Source: an uncultured Prochlorococcus sp.
GTDB lineage: Bacteria > Cyanobacteriota > Cyanobacteriia > PCC-6307 > Cyanobiaceae
Assembly (NCBI GenBank): GCA_902627335.1
Contig: CACOIV010000001.1
Span: 27,805 to 91,804 of the forward strand
Reading direction: 5' to 3'
DNA: 64,000 nucleotides
The notes beneath the pieces were generated by a model. The model was given only the letters and a program-made list of their open reading frames with translations, had not been told where the DNA came from and made no database searches. Position numbers and translations under genes: made by a program. Numbering within the stretch: the stretch's first letter is position 1; every line of letters starts with the position of its first letter. Below, piece after piece: positions 1 to 9,118 of the stretch.

Positions 1-1746
1 TAGACCTTTTTTTTCTCTAAGCTCCTCATGAGTACCCTCTTCAAAAAGAGTACCTGATTTAAGAACAAGAATTTTATCTGAGTTTTCAATAGTTGCTAAT
101 CTATGAGCAATAACTAAAGCTGTTCTTTTTTCCAATATTTTGTTTAGATCTTTTTGCAAGGTGGCTTCAGTTGATGGATCCATAAAAGCTGTAGCCTCAT
201 CCATAATTAAAATTTTAGGATTTCTTATTGCGACTCTTGCAACAGACAGTAATTGCCTTTCTCCGGAGGATAAATTACCTCCTCTTTCTCTTAAATAAGT
301 ATTCAAACCATTAGGTAGTTTTTTTAGTAAATTATTTAATCCTAATTTTTTACAAATTTTTTCAAGCTCTTTATTATTAATTTTGCTACTTAGTTTCAAA
401 TTATCTGCAACATTACCACTAAAAATAAACGTATCTTGTAATACAACCCCCAACATATCTCTAAGATCTCTTATTGGAATTTGTTTAATATTTATATCAT
501 CTATAAGTATTTCTCCTTTTTGAGGCTCATAAAGTCTACATAGTAATCTTATTAAAGTTGTTTTTCCTGACCCAGTAGGACCAACAAAGGCAATATGTTC
601 ACCAGGTTTGACAGTAAAAGACAAATCTTTAAGTACATATTCATTTTTTTTATAATAAAAATAAACATTCCTAAACTCAATTTTCCCTTTAAAGTGAAAT
701 TTATTGAGTCGTTTATTTTGTATATTGTAATCCTTTTGTATATCTTTAATATCTATTTCCTCTTCTAACAATTCATTAATTCTTTCTATTGCTGTAAGTC
801 CTCCTTGAATTTGAGTAAAACGCTCCGCCAATTGTCTCAAAGGTTCAAAAAGTCGTTGGGAGTAAAGAATAAAAGTTGTTAGAGTACCTAAACCTATATT
901 CCCCGAAGTAACAAAGTAACCTCCTATTGCGAGCACAAGAGAAACTGCAGCGAGAGAGATCCACTCTATGAATGCAGAGATACTACTATCATAAAAGATA
1001 GTTCCATCTACAGCTCTTCTGTATAATTGCCCGGTTTTGTTAAACTTATTGCTATTAAAGCTCTCCCTTCTAAACATTTGTACAACTTCTAAACCTTGCA
1101 AATTTTCTTGGAAATCAGAATTTAACTGAGATAATTCTTCTCTTACTTGATAATTTGCTTTTCGATATCGTTTTTGAAGCCAAATAATAAACCATGACAC
1201 TGGTATTTGAGTCAAAAGGAGAATAATAGCTAAACCTTTATCTATTGATAGCATAGTTAATGAAATCACTATTAAACTTACAAAATCTGCGATAACACCT
1301 ACTGCTCCACTTCCAAATACTTCAGATAAAGCATCAACATCATTCGTTAATCTCGTTAACAATTTCCCAACGGGCATTTTATCGTGAAAGCGTAATGATA
1401 GTGCCATTGAATGATCAAAAAGGTCTCTTCTTATTCTTGCTGTCAATTTTTGTCCAACAGCTTGGATATTGTAGGTTTGATAACCCTGCAATATTAAACG
1501 TAAAACGACAGAAATAAATAGACTTAATATTATTAAATTTATTGACTGACCTATAAAAATTTTACTTAACCAGACATCAGAACTCTCATTTTTTAAAACA
1601 GTAATCGCCTGCCCTACAAGCAATGGTTGTATTGCTCCCGCGAAAGCAACTGGGATCAAGACTATTACAACAAGGTATAACGATTTCTTATCTTTGGTTA
1701 AATATTTACCTAACCTTTTTATCCTTTTAAAATCTTTAAAAAACAT
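1..1746 (-). CDS. ABC exporter, fused membrane and ATPase domains (partial, C-terminus off window)
   Basis: The reading frame is open for 582 codons from an ATG at 1746 to the window edge, so the C-terminus is missing. The first ~310 residues are a six-helix exporter-type membrane domain. The rest is a nucleotide-binding domain with Walker A GPTGSGKT (~residue 390), signature LSSGERQ (~492), Walker B LIMDEAT (~515) and a switch histidine in VIAHRLAT (~545). This is the MdlB/MsbA-like half-transporter architecture, which normally works as a homo- or heterodimer in the inner membrane; the substrate cannot be inferred. The start lies directly against the hisG stop, with no spacer, so the two are probably co-transcribed. 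Confidence 0.9.
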   Translation of the reverse strand, partial: MFFKDFKRIKRLGKYLTKDKKSLYLVVIVLIPVAFAGAIQPLLVGQAITVLKNESSDVWLSKIFIGQSINLIILSLFISVVLRLILQGYQTYNIQAVGQKLTARIRRDLFDHSMALSLRFHDKMPVGKLLTRLTNDVDALSEVFGSGAVGVIADFVSLIVISLTMLSIDKGLAIILLLTQIPVSWFIIWLQKRYRKANYQVREELSQLNSDFQENLQGLEVVQMFRRESFNSNKFNKTGQLYRRAVDGTIFYDSSISAFIEWISLAAVSLVLAIGGYFVTSGNIGLGTLTTFILYSQRLFEPLRQLAERFTQIQGGLTAIERINELLEEEIDIKDIQKDYNIQNKRLNKFHFKGKIEFRNVYFYYKKNEYVLKDLSFTVKPGEHIAFVGPTGSGKTTLIRLLCRLYEPQKGEILIDDINIKQIPIRDLRDMLGVVLQDTFIFSGNVADNLKLSSKINNKELEKICKKLGLNNLLKKLPNGLNTYLRERGGNLSSGERQLLSVARVAIRNPKILIMDEATAFMDPSTEATLQKDLNKILEKRTALVIAHRLATIENSDKILVLKSGTLFEEGTHEELREKKGL

Positions 1747-2391
1747 CTAATTTTTTTTATCACTAAATGATTCTATTGATAAAATCAAATCTTGGAGAGG
1801 TTTATTATCTATTCTCATCGAAAGTGGATTAGCAACCAATCTTGCTGTTGAGTGATAAATATCATCAATTTTTATCAATCCATTATCTTTTAACGTTTTA
1901 CCAGTTGCTACTAAATCTACTATGGCCTCAGCCATACCTGTAATTGGACCTAATTCAACAGAACCTGTTAAATGAACAATTTCTACTGGAATATTTAATT
2001 TTTCAAAATATAGTCGTGCAGTTTTTACAAATTTACTAGCAACATAACAATTAGGAGGAAGGTCAGTTGGTTTTAAATATCCGCTATCTTTTTTTACAGC
2101 TAACGACATTGAGCAACCTCCGAATCCCAAATCTATCAATTTAGCAATTTCTGCATCTGACTCTTGCAAAACATCAAATCCAACTATTCCTAGGTCGGCT
2201 TGTCCATAACTTACATAAACAGGAACATCACCGTTTCTAACCAATAAAGCTTTGGCCTTTTTACACTTCGACTCTATAGTTAAGGATCTATTCTCTACAA
2301 GTAAAGCCTCAGAGAAATCTAAACCTGCCTTTTTAAATATTGAAATTGAATCTTTTAACAGTGCACCCTTAGCTAAAGCTATAGTAATCAT
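1747..2391 (-). CDS. hisG: ATP phosphoribosyltransferase, short form (HisG)
   Basis: Catalyses the first step of histidine synthesis, joining ATP and PRPP. The 214-residue length is that of the short HisG class, which lacks the C-terminal regulatory domain and normally needs HisZ as a partner; no hisZ is in this window. The family signature with the PRPP-binding loop ([15 protein letters not shown]) lies at residues ~152-166. The stop codon abuts the start of the ABC exporter gene. The start is divergent from glyoxalase II with a 46-base gap. Confidence 0.95.
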   Translation of the reverse strand: MITIALAKGALLKDSISIFKKAGLDFSEALLVENRSLTIESKCKKAKALLVRNGDVPVYVSYGQADLGIVGFDVLQESDAEIAKLIDLGFGGCSMSLAVKKDSGYLKPTDLPPNCYVASKFVKTARLYFEKLNIPVEIVHLTGSVELGPITGMAEAIVDLVATGKTLKDNGLIKIDDIYHSTARLVANPLSMRIDNKPLQDLILSIESFSDKKN

Positions 2392-2437
2392 AGTTTGGAT
2401 ATTTTCTATCTTAAATTTAGTTAATTCTAAGGTAATA

Positions 2438-3181
2438 ATGTCATTTAATAAAGATCAAAATATAACTGGTTTGCCAGTTTTGCAAGATAATATTATTTGG
2501 CTTTTGGTTAAAAACAAATCAGTTGTTGTAGTTGATCCAGCTATTGCTGAGCCTGTTATTCATTGGATCAAGAAAAGAGATCTAGATTTATTTGCAATTT
2601 TTCAAACTCATCACCATGAAGATCATATAGGAGGTACACAAAAATTAATAAATGAATGGCCTGATGTGAAGGTAATCGCTTCACATAAGGATAGAAAACG
2701 TATTCCTTTTCAAAACATTTCAGTAAAAGATGGAGATACAATAAACATTTTGAATAAAAAATTTAAGATAATTGAAGTTATTGGCCATACAAATTCACAC
2801 ATTTCATTTTATTCGAAAGATTTTCATAATCCAATTCTTTTTATTGGAGATACATTATTTTCAGGAGGCTGCGGGAGAATATTTGAAGGAACCCATGAAC
2901 AAATGTTCAAATCATTAAAAAGAATTTCACTTTTGCCAATAGATACAATTATTTATTGTGCTCATGAGTATACGAAATCAAATCTTCAATGGGCACTTGA
3001 AATATCTCCTAATGATTCCTTGATTAAAGAAAAACTATTAGAGGTTGAACAAAAAATTAATTCAAATAAATTAACAATACCCACCACCCTAAAGGAGGAA
3101 ATGAATATAAATCTTTTCTTAAAAGCAAAAAACTTAAAAGAATTTAGTTATTTAAGAGCAAAAAAAGATAACTGGGCCTAA
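2438..3181 (+). CDS. gloB: Hydroxyacylglutathione hydrolase (glyoxalase II)
   Basis: Metallo-beta-lactamase-fold hydrolase that cleaves S-lactoylglutathione in methylglyoxal detoxification. The metal-binding motif THHHEDH is at residues 57-63 (His58, His60, Asp62, His63), followed by [19 protein letters not shown] and CAHEYT, which supply the remaining ligands. The frame is open further upstream, but the ATG at 2438 gives the normal 247-residue length and avoids overlapping hisG, so that start is chosen. The usual GHTxGH reads GHTNSH here, a Gly to Ser change beside a metal His. Confidence 0.93.
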   Translation: MSFNKDQNITGLPVLQDNIIWLLVKNKSVVVVDPAIAEPVIHWIKKRDLDLFAIFQTHHHEDHIGGTQKLINEWPDVKVIASHKDRKRIPFQNISVKDGDTINILNKKFKIIEVIGHTNSHISFYSKDFHNPILFIGDTLFSGGCGRIFEGTHEQMFKSLKRISLLPIDTIIYCAHEYTKSNLQWALEISPNDSLIKEKLLEVEQKINSNKLTIPTTLKEEMNINLFLKAKNLKEFSYLRAKKDNWA

Positions 3182-3205
3182 ATTAAAAAAGTTAATAATA
3201 AAAAA

Positions 3206-3598
3206 ATGTCTTCACCTATCCCAATCTGCACTAACTTGGCACCAGATCCTGTCGGACCATATAATCAAGCAATTAAAGCAGGTAACTTTATATTTTGTTC
3301 TGGACAAATAGCAATAAATCCAAAGTCTAATTCTATAGATTGTCTTGGTGATATAGAGCAAGAGACTATTCAAGTTATTGAAAATTTAAAAGAGGTACTT
3401 AAAGCAGCTAATGCTGATTTAACAAGTGTGATAAAAACAACAATTTTTCTTACAGATTTAAAAAATTTTAATGTTGTAAATTCGATTTATGAAAAGTACT
3501 TTAATGGTAACGATGCTCCTGCGAGAGCTTGTGTTGAAGTATCTTCATTACCTAAAGGTGTATTAATTGAAATTGATTGTGTAGCATACATTCATTAA
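3206..3598 (+). CDS. ridA: RidA/YjgF family enamine/imine deaminase
   Basis: 130 residues, the normal family length. RidA proteins are trimers that hydrolyse reactive enamine intermediates such as 2-aminoacrylate released by PLP enzymes. The conserved C-terminal block is present: PARACVEV carries the substrate-binding Arg, followed by LPKGVLIEID with the terminal Glu. The gene starts 24 bases after glyoxalase II in the same direction, so it may be co-transcribed. Confidence 0.93.
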   Translation: MSSPIPICTNLAPDPVGPYNQAIKAGNFIFCSGQIAINPKSNSIDCLGDIEQETIQVIENLKEVLKAANADLTSVIKTTIFLTDLKNFNVVNSIYEKYFNGNDAPARACVEVSSLPKGVLIEIDCVAYIH

Positions 3599-3683
3599 TA
3601 AAAAATTTTATGTAGAAAATTAATGTTGATAACTTTTATGGGACAGTTTTGTTTTAAATTAATAATTAACCGTAAGCCTATCT

Positions 3684-3911
3684 ATGTCTACAGCAAATCT
3701 AAATATAGATGAATTAGAAGCAGGTTACCCATTATTCTGTAAAGCCCTAAGATTATTAATTCTTAAAGGTAGAACCATCAAAGAAATTCAAAGAACAGTC
3801 TGCTGGGGACATTTAGAGACACTTAATAGATGTCTTCCTGGGAGATATAAAGCACCCTCTTATTTAATGGCTTTAATTAAGAGAGATATAGAAAAGCCAA
3901 ATAATTATTAG
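3684..3911 (+). CDS. Small conserved picocyanobacterial protein, function unknown
   Basis: 75 residues, soluble, no membrane segment. The composition is typical of a folded protein, with paired Cys residues (FCKAL and TVCWGH) and a basic middle. It resembles the small DUF3136 family of marine picocyanobacteria, but that assignment is from memory and uncertain. It is convergent with the carboxysome operon, ending 10 bases from the acRAF stop. No function is proposed. Confidence 0.7.
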   Translation: MSTANLNIDELEAGYPLFCKALRLLILKGRTIKEIQRTVCWGHLETLNRCLPGRYKAPSYLMALIKRDIEKPNNY

Positions 3912-3920
3912 TTTTGATTT

Positions 3921-4163
3921 TCACTTTATCCTTGAGAATATATCATCAATTTCTTTTGAGAATTCTTTCTCCATATTTGAAAGATTTGCTTTTTCAAAAA
4001 AAATTGTAATTCCCACAAATTGACTTCCAAAACTAATATTAGGAAAAATATTTTTAGAATTGCAAAGATTATCTATATCTTTCATAAAGAGACTTGTTTT
4101 TGAGTAGTTTTCAAATTCAAAGCGTCTTTCAATCCTAGGTGGATTATCCTTTTCATTCCACAT
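3921..4163 (-). CDS. acRAF: Carboxysomal pterin-dehydratase-like Rubisco assembly factor (acRAF type)
   Basis: 80 residues with the pterin-4a-carbinolamine dehydratase fold pattern: NPPRIERRFEFENY at the start and PNISFGSQFVGITI in the centre. The catalytic His-His-Pro of true dehydratases reads NIFP here, so dehydratase activity is unlikely. In alpha-carboxysome operons this family (acRAF) acts as a Rubisco assembly chaperone; the position just downstream of csoS4B on the same strand fits that role. The canonical enzyme is at 62676-62981. Confidence 0.82.
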   Translation of the reverse strand: MWNEKDNPPRIERRFEFENYSKTSLFMKDIDNLCNSKNIFPNISFGSQFVGITIFFEKANLSNMEKEFSKEIDDIFSRIK

Positions 4164-4247
4164 AAAGCTAAACTCTCAAAAACAAATTAATCCTAAAACT
4201 ATTAGGTAAATTCAACAAATCCCTTTAAGATTAATAAATTTTCAAAT

Positions 4248-4499
4248 TTAATTAGGATCCCAAAAATCAATTATTCCACCAATTGTCAAATCTGTAATAG
4301 CCTCTGGATTATTTGTACAGGCATATCTTGCAGCGGTCCCAGTGGTGGTAAAAACCCAGTTACCTTCTCTTGCACCTACGGGATCAAGAGCTACTAATTT
4401 TTTGCCTTTGTTATTTTGCAAAATTCGCAAATGCATATGTCCAAACCCTTCAACTCTTTGAGTACAGATCAATTTCCCTAAAACTTTCATGATTTCCAT
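4248..4499 (-). CDS. csoS4B: Carboxysome vertex pentamer protein CsoS4B
   Basis: EutN/CcmL-type pentamer that caps the vertices of the icosahedral alpha-carboxysome. The ATG at 4499 gives 83 residues beginning MEIMKVLGKLICTQR, the usual length; the frame extends upstream only into csoS4A and is not used. The family core is clear: VALDPVGAREGNWVF and the C-terminal IGGIIDFWD. It follows csoS4A by 13 bases and is its paralogue. Confidence 0.93.
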   Translation of the reverse strand: MEIMKVLGKLICTQRVEGFGHMHLRILQNNKGKKLVALDPVGAREGNWVFTTTGTAARYACTNNPEAITDLTIGGIIDFWDPN

Positions 4500-4512
4500 T
4501 AGATTTATTTCC

Positions 4513-4770
4513 TTACTTTTGAATATTATCAGGATCCCAATGATCAATAATCCCAACAATTGTTAAATCACTTGGATATGCACTACTCCCTGCAGCAGAT
4601 CTAGCAGCGGAACTACCTACACAAATTACCCAGTCACCAGGCTTACATCCAACTGCATCTACAGCGACTTTATTACTTGAGCCATCTAAAACGACCTGTA
4701 AATGTTTGTGTTCAAATCCTGGGATTCTATTTGTAGAAACAAGTGGTTTTATCACCTTGCAAATAAGCAT
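4513..4770 (-). CDS. csoS4A: Carboxysome vertex pentamer protein CsoS4A
   Basis: 85 residues, EutN/CcmL family, forming pentamers at carboxysome vertices. It shares its plan with CsoS4B: an N-terminal KVIKPLVSTNRIPGFEHKHL strand pair, the core VAVDAVGCKPGDWVI and C-terminal DLTIVGIIDHWD. It begins 2 bases after the csoSCA stop, in the same operon. Confidence 0.94.
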   Translation of the reverse strand: MLICKVIKPLVSTNRIPGFEHKHLQVVLDGSSNKVAVDAVGCKPGDWVICVGSSAARSAAGSSAYPSDLTIVGIIDHWDPDNIQK

Positions 4771-4772
4771 AA

Positions 4773-6302
4773 TTAATGGCCCTCCGCTGTTTTTTTATCT
4801 AAAGACATACTAATGATTTGAGCAGAATCAGTTTTGTCTCTATCTCTTATAGTAAGACACGTATGTAACAAACCTTGATCCACTAAATTTTTATATCTAA
4901 TTGATATAGCATTATTAACCCTATCACAATCTTTAATAGCTCTCTCCTTTGCGCCTGGAACTCTTCCTGAATAATCAAATCTAATTACTACGGGGATTGG
5001 TAAATCTTCTGAGACATTTAGACCAGAGAAAATCTTTATCCCAACATCTAAATCAGGAGCTCCCTCCTCAACAGTATCTAAATGTGAGAAATAAGTAAGA
5101 TTTCTCAAATGTACTTCCTTAAATCCTATGCCCACCCCAATAAATCTTTCTGCATGGCCAATATCCTCATAAGATCCTTTATGAAATTCATTAACGTAAT
5201 CAATTTGAGAAATATTATTTACTATTAATTTATAAATAAATTTTTCTACCCCTGTTAAATCTTTCTCAGAAGAATAATTGGAAATTAATTGACAAATTTC
5301 TTGACTTGTTTCCTCAACAGTTTTATCAATCGTAGAATCATAAATATCTAGAGTTGAAATAGTATCATCTAAACTAATATTCCCATCTTTTGAATTCAAG
5401 TGAATTTTTAGTGCATCTGTATCAGTATCAAGACCAATGAGCATCAAATCGACAGAGGCTCCGCAACAAAAACTATTTTCAACAGACTCCCTAAAGGCAT
5501 TTAATTTATTAAGTCCCTCCTCCGCTGCTAAAGCATCATCACTACCATGAGCAGCACAACCCTGGTGTAAAGGATCCACTGAACTAAAGTGGTAAGTCAC
5601 TATTTTTAAATATCTTGTATCTTTATCAGCAGAGTTGGGCACTCCCTCTCTATATCTTTTATGTTCTGTCTTAATCCATCTATTAACAGTATTTTCAATA
5701 TCAAATAGAGCACCAGCATGTGATCTTCTTCTTACAGCACTAAATGGAATTCTCATTACATAAGCAACAGTATGAGCAAGCCTTCCATCAGAACAAGGGG
5801 TTATATCTAATAAGTGAAAACCACAATCTAGGAGAAATTTTTCAAAATTCTTTGCTTCAATGCTTCCTGAAGACCCTTCCAAGGGATCATTTTTAAAGAA
5901 ATAATCGCTAAATTTATCATGCTGCTTAAAAACACACCAAGCATATAAAGCTCTCATATCAAGGGGCTTTACCCAAGCCTTTTCCAGAATATGTGATGGC
6001 AAGTCTATTCCTAAATTATTTTGAGATATTTGTTGAGCATTTTTGAGAAAATTTTCATTATGTTGAATATACGCAATTTCTTTTAAAGTAGAGACGATAT
6101 CATCAAAACTTTTTTTTGTTTTTAACTCATATTCATAAAGTTTTTTATTCTTCAATCGATCAGTAAAATGATGGCTTTCACCTGATCTATTTCTTAACTT
6201 TCTTGTTTTAATTTTAGGATCTATGTGCTCTGAAAATGATTTCATTGGAGCGGTAGGGCCCAATGTAAAGTTCTTGGCTTTAGCCAATCCTCTTAAAACC
6301 AT
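4773..6302 (-). CDS. csoSCA: Carboxysomal carbonic anhydrase CsoSCA
   Basis: Epsilon-class (diverged beta) carbonic anhydrase that converts imported bicarbonate to CO2 inside the carboxysome. The 509 residues match the family. Expected zinc ligands by analogy with Halothiobacillus are Cys170 (in PCSDGR, with the Asp172/Arg174 dyad), His238 (TYHFS) and Cys249 (LHQGCAAHG); the His-to-Cys spacing of 11 matches. An N-terminal helical segment precedes the catalytic domain, and a degenerate duplicate follows. The gene sits 7 bases after csoS2 and 2 bases before csoS4A, so it is probably translationally linked. Confidence 0.95.
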   Translation of the reverse strand: MVLRGLAKAKNFTLGPTAPMKSFSEHIDPKIKTRKLRNRSGESHHFTDRLKNKKLYEYELKTKKSFDDIVSTLKEIAYIQHNENFLKNAQQISQNNLGIDLPSHILEKAWVKPLDMRALYAWCVFKQHDKFSDYFFKNDPLEGSSGSIEAKNFEKFLLDCGFHLLDITPCSDGRLAHTVAYVMRIPFSAVRRRSHAGALFDIENTVNRWIKTEHKRYREGVPNSADKDTRYLKIVTYHFSSVDPLHQGCAAHGSDDALAAEEGLNKLNAFRESVENSFCCGASVDLMLIGLDTDTDALKIHLNSKDGNISLDDTISTLDIYDSTIDKTVEETSQEICQLISNYSSEKDLTGVEKFIYKLIVNNISQIDYVNEFHKGSYEDIGHAERFIGVGIGFKEVHLRNLTYFSHLDTVEEGAPDLDVGIKIFSGLNVSEDLPIPVVIRFDYSGRVPGAKERAIKDCDRVNNAISIRYKNLVDQGLLHTCLTIRDRDKTDSAQIISMSLDKKTAEGH

Positions 6303-6309
6303 TTTTTAC

Positions 6310-8595
6310 TTATCCTCTTGCGCCACCTGAGAAGGTAACAAGTTGTCCTTCTTTAGTATTTCCGCTAGAACCAGTTATTAAGAAATCAGGTTCTTTCATT
6401 TTTTCATTTCTTTTTATTTCCATAGGTGGCATTGCACTTTTCATACTTGCTCTCGATGGATTTCTTCTTCGAGAAGATGCCCCTTCAGTTCCAGTTACAC
6501 GATCACCTCTGTCCCAGTCATCACCAGTGATATTTAGTCCAGCAGATTGACCTTCGCCAGTAATACGAGATTGAGCTCTTTCCTCCTCAAAATTTATTTC
6601 TTTATTATCTTGTTTTGGCTGTAAATTATTTAATTTATTTTTATCAAATCTAAATTGTTCAGTTCCAGTTACCTTGTCTACGGCCATATCGAAAGGACCA
6701 GTAATATTAGCTCCACTTTCATATTGATTACCTGTCACTGAATCACGCATTTTTTCAGAATATCTATCTCTAGAGGGTGAATTAACTGAAAAATCATTCC
6801 ATGTATTATGTTTTTCTTTTTCATTATTTGCATAAGATTGATTTGATCCGTGACTATTACAATTCGAACTTAGTTGATCTCCTCCAACATAAGGAGTCCC
6901 TGTTGGATTTAAACAAGCACCTTTTGTAGCACCAGTTAATTGACCACCAATTCCAGGTTGTTTTCCTGTCAATCTCGCATTGGAACTGCTTCCTAAATAA
7001 ACCTTTCCTTTTCCTCTTAACTCATTTTTAATATCTGGATCGCAATTATTCTCTAATTGCTCAACCCCTGCATATGGTGTACCTGTAACATTTTTACAAG
7101 TTCCAGGTTCATCACCAGTCACATGATTTGAAGGTCCAGTCATAGTCCCACTTATAAAATTATTATTCTGAGATTTGCTAAGGCCAACTTTTCTTGCTTC
7201 TGGAGCTGGTTTATTTCCACAGAAAGTTTCATATTGTTGTGATCCTATATATTCATCACCAGTAATATTTTTGCAGCCACCACTTTCATTACCAGTCATT
7301 CGCTCAGATCTTCCAACTCCTGTTCCTGTAACAAGATTTCCATTAAGAGTATTATATGCACCAACTTTTTCAAATGATTTACCATCAGGTAATGGATCAA
7401 CACCAAGATATTGATCTCCTGTTAATTGATGCCCAGATCCACTTTCATCTCCAGTCACAAGGGATGATCTTCCTGGTAATGATCCGGACACATTTTGACC
7501 ATCAAGAGTTTTACTATGTCTAATTTTTGATGGAGTTTTATTTATCTCACCACAATAATTTTGAGATAAATTAGCAGAAGTATATTCTGTTCCAGTCAGA
7601 TTTTTGCAAGTTCCTGGTTCATTGCCAGTCACTAAAGATGATCTACCAACTTCATTTCCTGTAACTCTATTCCCAGAAGTAGTTGAGCTGACATTGATTT
7701 TTGAAGGTTGCTTATAGCTTAAATCTGAACCACAAAACTCATTAATAACTTCTATACCTAAATATTGCGTGCCAGTAATATCTCTACAAGTACTAGATTC
7801 ATTTCCAGTTGTTTTTGATGACCTATTAGCTTGAGTACCTGTAACAGTTTGCCCCGAATTTGTTCCGCTTTCGCCAACTTTCCAATGAGCATCTACCTTG
7901 AGTTTTGAACCATTTTTGTTTGGACCGCAAGGTCTACATTTACCATTACCCTTACTACTCGTAGCACCAGTTTTACTTCTTAGCTCCCTCACTCTCTGAG
8001 AAATTTCTCTACTGCTTAAATCTGGGTCTCCCCTTCTAGCTAAAGAAGCGGCACTAGTATTTTGTTTAGACGCTGATTTCCCATGTTTAGATTGAGCTTC
8101 TCTTCTCGCTAAGACAATATCTCTACTTGTATTAATAATAGGCTTCTTCTTCTGATTAATTCTTCTCTTAATATTAGTTTTTAATGGTTTAATTTCTGTA
8201 TTTTGTAAAAGTTGAACTTCATCATTTTTTCTTACGGTTGATTTAACTTCATTAACAGAAATTTCTTTTTTAACATCTGTGCGAGTTCTATCAGATGAAG
8301 TTATAGCTGATTTTCCATGAGTAGACATTGCTTTTCTTCTCTGTATAACTAACTCTTTACTAGATAAAATAGTTGAAGAAGACTTTCTCTTTACTTGCGT
8401 TTTTGGAATATGTTTTGTAACTGTTTTAGTAATATTTTGATTATTGGAAGAAGACTGAGTCCCAGAAATCTGTATATCTTGAGAAGATCGAACTCTATCT
8501 TTAGTAGTTGAAGAATAAGCAGCAGCTTTTTTACCGCTATCACTCATTGCCTTTCTTCTTTCTAATGCAATCTCTCTACTGGTTTTTTTTGACAT
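6310..8595 (-). CDS. csoS2: Carboxysome scaffold protein CsoS2 (repeat protein)
   Basis: A 761-residue, largely disordered scaffold that links Rubisco to the shell. Four N-terminal Rubisco-binding repeats are visible at ~6-24, ~79-97, ~157-175 and ~195-211 (pattern ALxRRKAMSxxGKxA). About six middle repeats follow from ~238 to ~590, each with VTG/ITG triplets, a GRSS-like turn and mostly a Cys pair. The C-terminal region (~590-761) has further VTG/ITG motifs and a basic tail. The third middle repeat lacks both cysteines. The frame is uninterrupted, giving the long form. A strong hairpin precedes the gene (8635-8664). Confidence 0.96.
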   Translation of the reverse strand: MSKKTSREIALERRKAMSDSGKKAAAYSSTTKDRVRSSQDIQISGTQSSSNNQNITKTVTKHIPKTQVKRKSSSTILSSKELVIQRRKAMSTHGKSAITSSDRTRTDVKKEISVNEVKSTVRKNDEVQLLQNTEIKPLKTNIKRRINQKKKPIINTSRDIVLARREAQSKHGKSASKQNTSAASLARRGDPDLSSREISQRVRELRSKTGATSSKGNGKCRPCGPNKNGSKLKVDAHWKVGESGTNSGQTVTGTQANRSSKTTGNESSTCRDITGTQYLGIEVINEFCGSDLSYKQPSKINVSSTTSGNRVTGNEVGRSSLVTGNEPGTCKNLTGTEYTSANLSQNYCGEINKTPSKIRHSKTLDGQNVSGSLPGRSSLVTGDESGSGHQLTGDQYLGVDPLPDGKSFEKVGAYNTLNGNLVTGTGVGRSERMTGNESGGCKNITGDEYIGSQQYETFCGNKPAPEARKVGLSKSQNNNFISGTMTGPSNHVTGDEPGTCKNVTGTPYAGVEQLENNCDPDIKNELRGKGKVYLGSSSNARLTGKQPGIGGQLTGATKGACLNPTGTPYVGGDQLSSNCNSHGSNQSYANNEKEKHNTWNDFSVNSPSRDRYSEKMRDSVTGNQYESGANITGPFDMAVDKVTGTEQFRFDKNKLNNLQPKQDNKEINFEEERAQSRITGEGQSAGLNITGDDWDRGDRVTGTEGASSRRRNPSRASMKSAMPPMEIKRNEKMKEPDFLITGSSGNTKEGQLVTFSGGARG

Positions 8596-8634
8596 AATCT
8601 TCAGATTTGAAATTCTTTAAAAACTCTTTTTAAA

Positions 8635-8664
8635 ATCTTTCTCCAAAGAATTTTGGAGAAAGAT
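8635..8664 (-). promoter_or_regulatory. 13-bp hairpin in the rbcS-csoS2 spacer
   Basis: Perfect inverted repeat: ATCTTTCTCCAAA pairs with its exact complement across a 4-base loop. It lies 21 bases downstream of the rbcS stop in the transcribed sense. It is followed by a T/A-rich stretch (TTTTAAAAAGAGTTTTT), so it could act as a leaky terminator or as a 3'-end stabiliser that raises rbcLS mRNA above the shell genes. The structure is seen; the role is inferred. Confidence 0.75.
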
Positions 8665-8684
8665 ATTTACTACATTAAGTAGAT

Positions 8685-9026
8685 TTAACGTCCCTGGAAA
8701 ACTACAAAAGCTGTCCCTTGGCTTTGAGTGTAAGCATCGTAACCGATAATTCTTACATGGTGATCAGGGTATGCTCTATGGCATGCCTCTAATTCACTTA
8801 CAACCAAGTTAAGGTCTTTTTCCCCAAAGAATGGGAGTTTCCAATAAGACCAATAAGTTTGCATACTTCCACTAGGATGTACATGCTCAATAACAGGACT
8901 CCAGCCTTGAGCAATTATGTATGCAATTTGGTCATATATTTCTTCCTGGGTCATCGGTGGTAAAAAACCGAATGTTTCCAGGGTTGCAACTGTTTGATAG
9001 TCGCCTACTGTGCTCTGGAAAGGCAT
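8685..9026 (-). CDS. rbcS: Rubisco small subunit, Form IA
   Basis: 113-residue small subunit of the L8S8 Rubisco holoenzyme, packed in the carboxysome. Typical features: FGFLPPMT near the start, IAQGWSPVIEH, YWSYWKLPFFG and the C-terminal FVVFQGR. The frame is open upstream to 9104, but the ATG at 9026 begins MPFQSTVGDYQ, the normal N-terminus, so it is chosen. It lacks the extra loop of plant small subunits, as expected for Form IA. The 92-base spacer from rbcL contains two hairpins. Confidence 0.95.
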   Translation of the reverse strand: MPFQSTVGDYQTVATLETFGFLPPMTQEEIYDQIAYIIAQGWSPVIEHVHPSGSMQTYWSYWKLPFFGEKDLNLVVSELEACHRAYPDHHVRIIGYDAYTQSQGTAFVVFQGR

Positions 9027-9052
9027 AATTAATCTAAATGTGAATGAAATTA

Positions 9053-9104
9053 CTCGTAATAGAACGAGATTTGTAGAAGTTTGAGGAGAAAATAATCTCC
9101 TCAA
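9053..9104 (-). promoter_or_regulatory. Two hairpins in the rbcL-rbcS spacer
   Basis: Two stem-loops fill most of the spacer. One has a 9-bp perfect stem (TTGAGGAGA with its complement, 6-base loop, 9081-9104). The other is a 5-bp stem, CTCGT/ACGAG, at 9053-9068. Neither is followed by a clear T-run, so processing or stability control of the rbcL and rbcS mRNA is more likely than termination. No strong ribosome site is visible before rbcS. Confidence 0.55.
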
Positions 9105-9118
9105 TTTTTAAATCTGCT

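Noticed and set aside
7175..7414. Open frame on the plus strand inside csoS2
   Set aside because: It lies antisense to the VTG/ITG repeat region; the low-stop reverse frame is a result of the repeat composition, with no ribosome site or family match.
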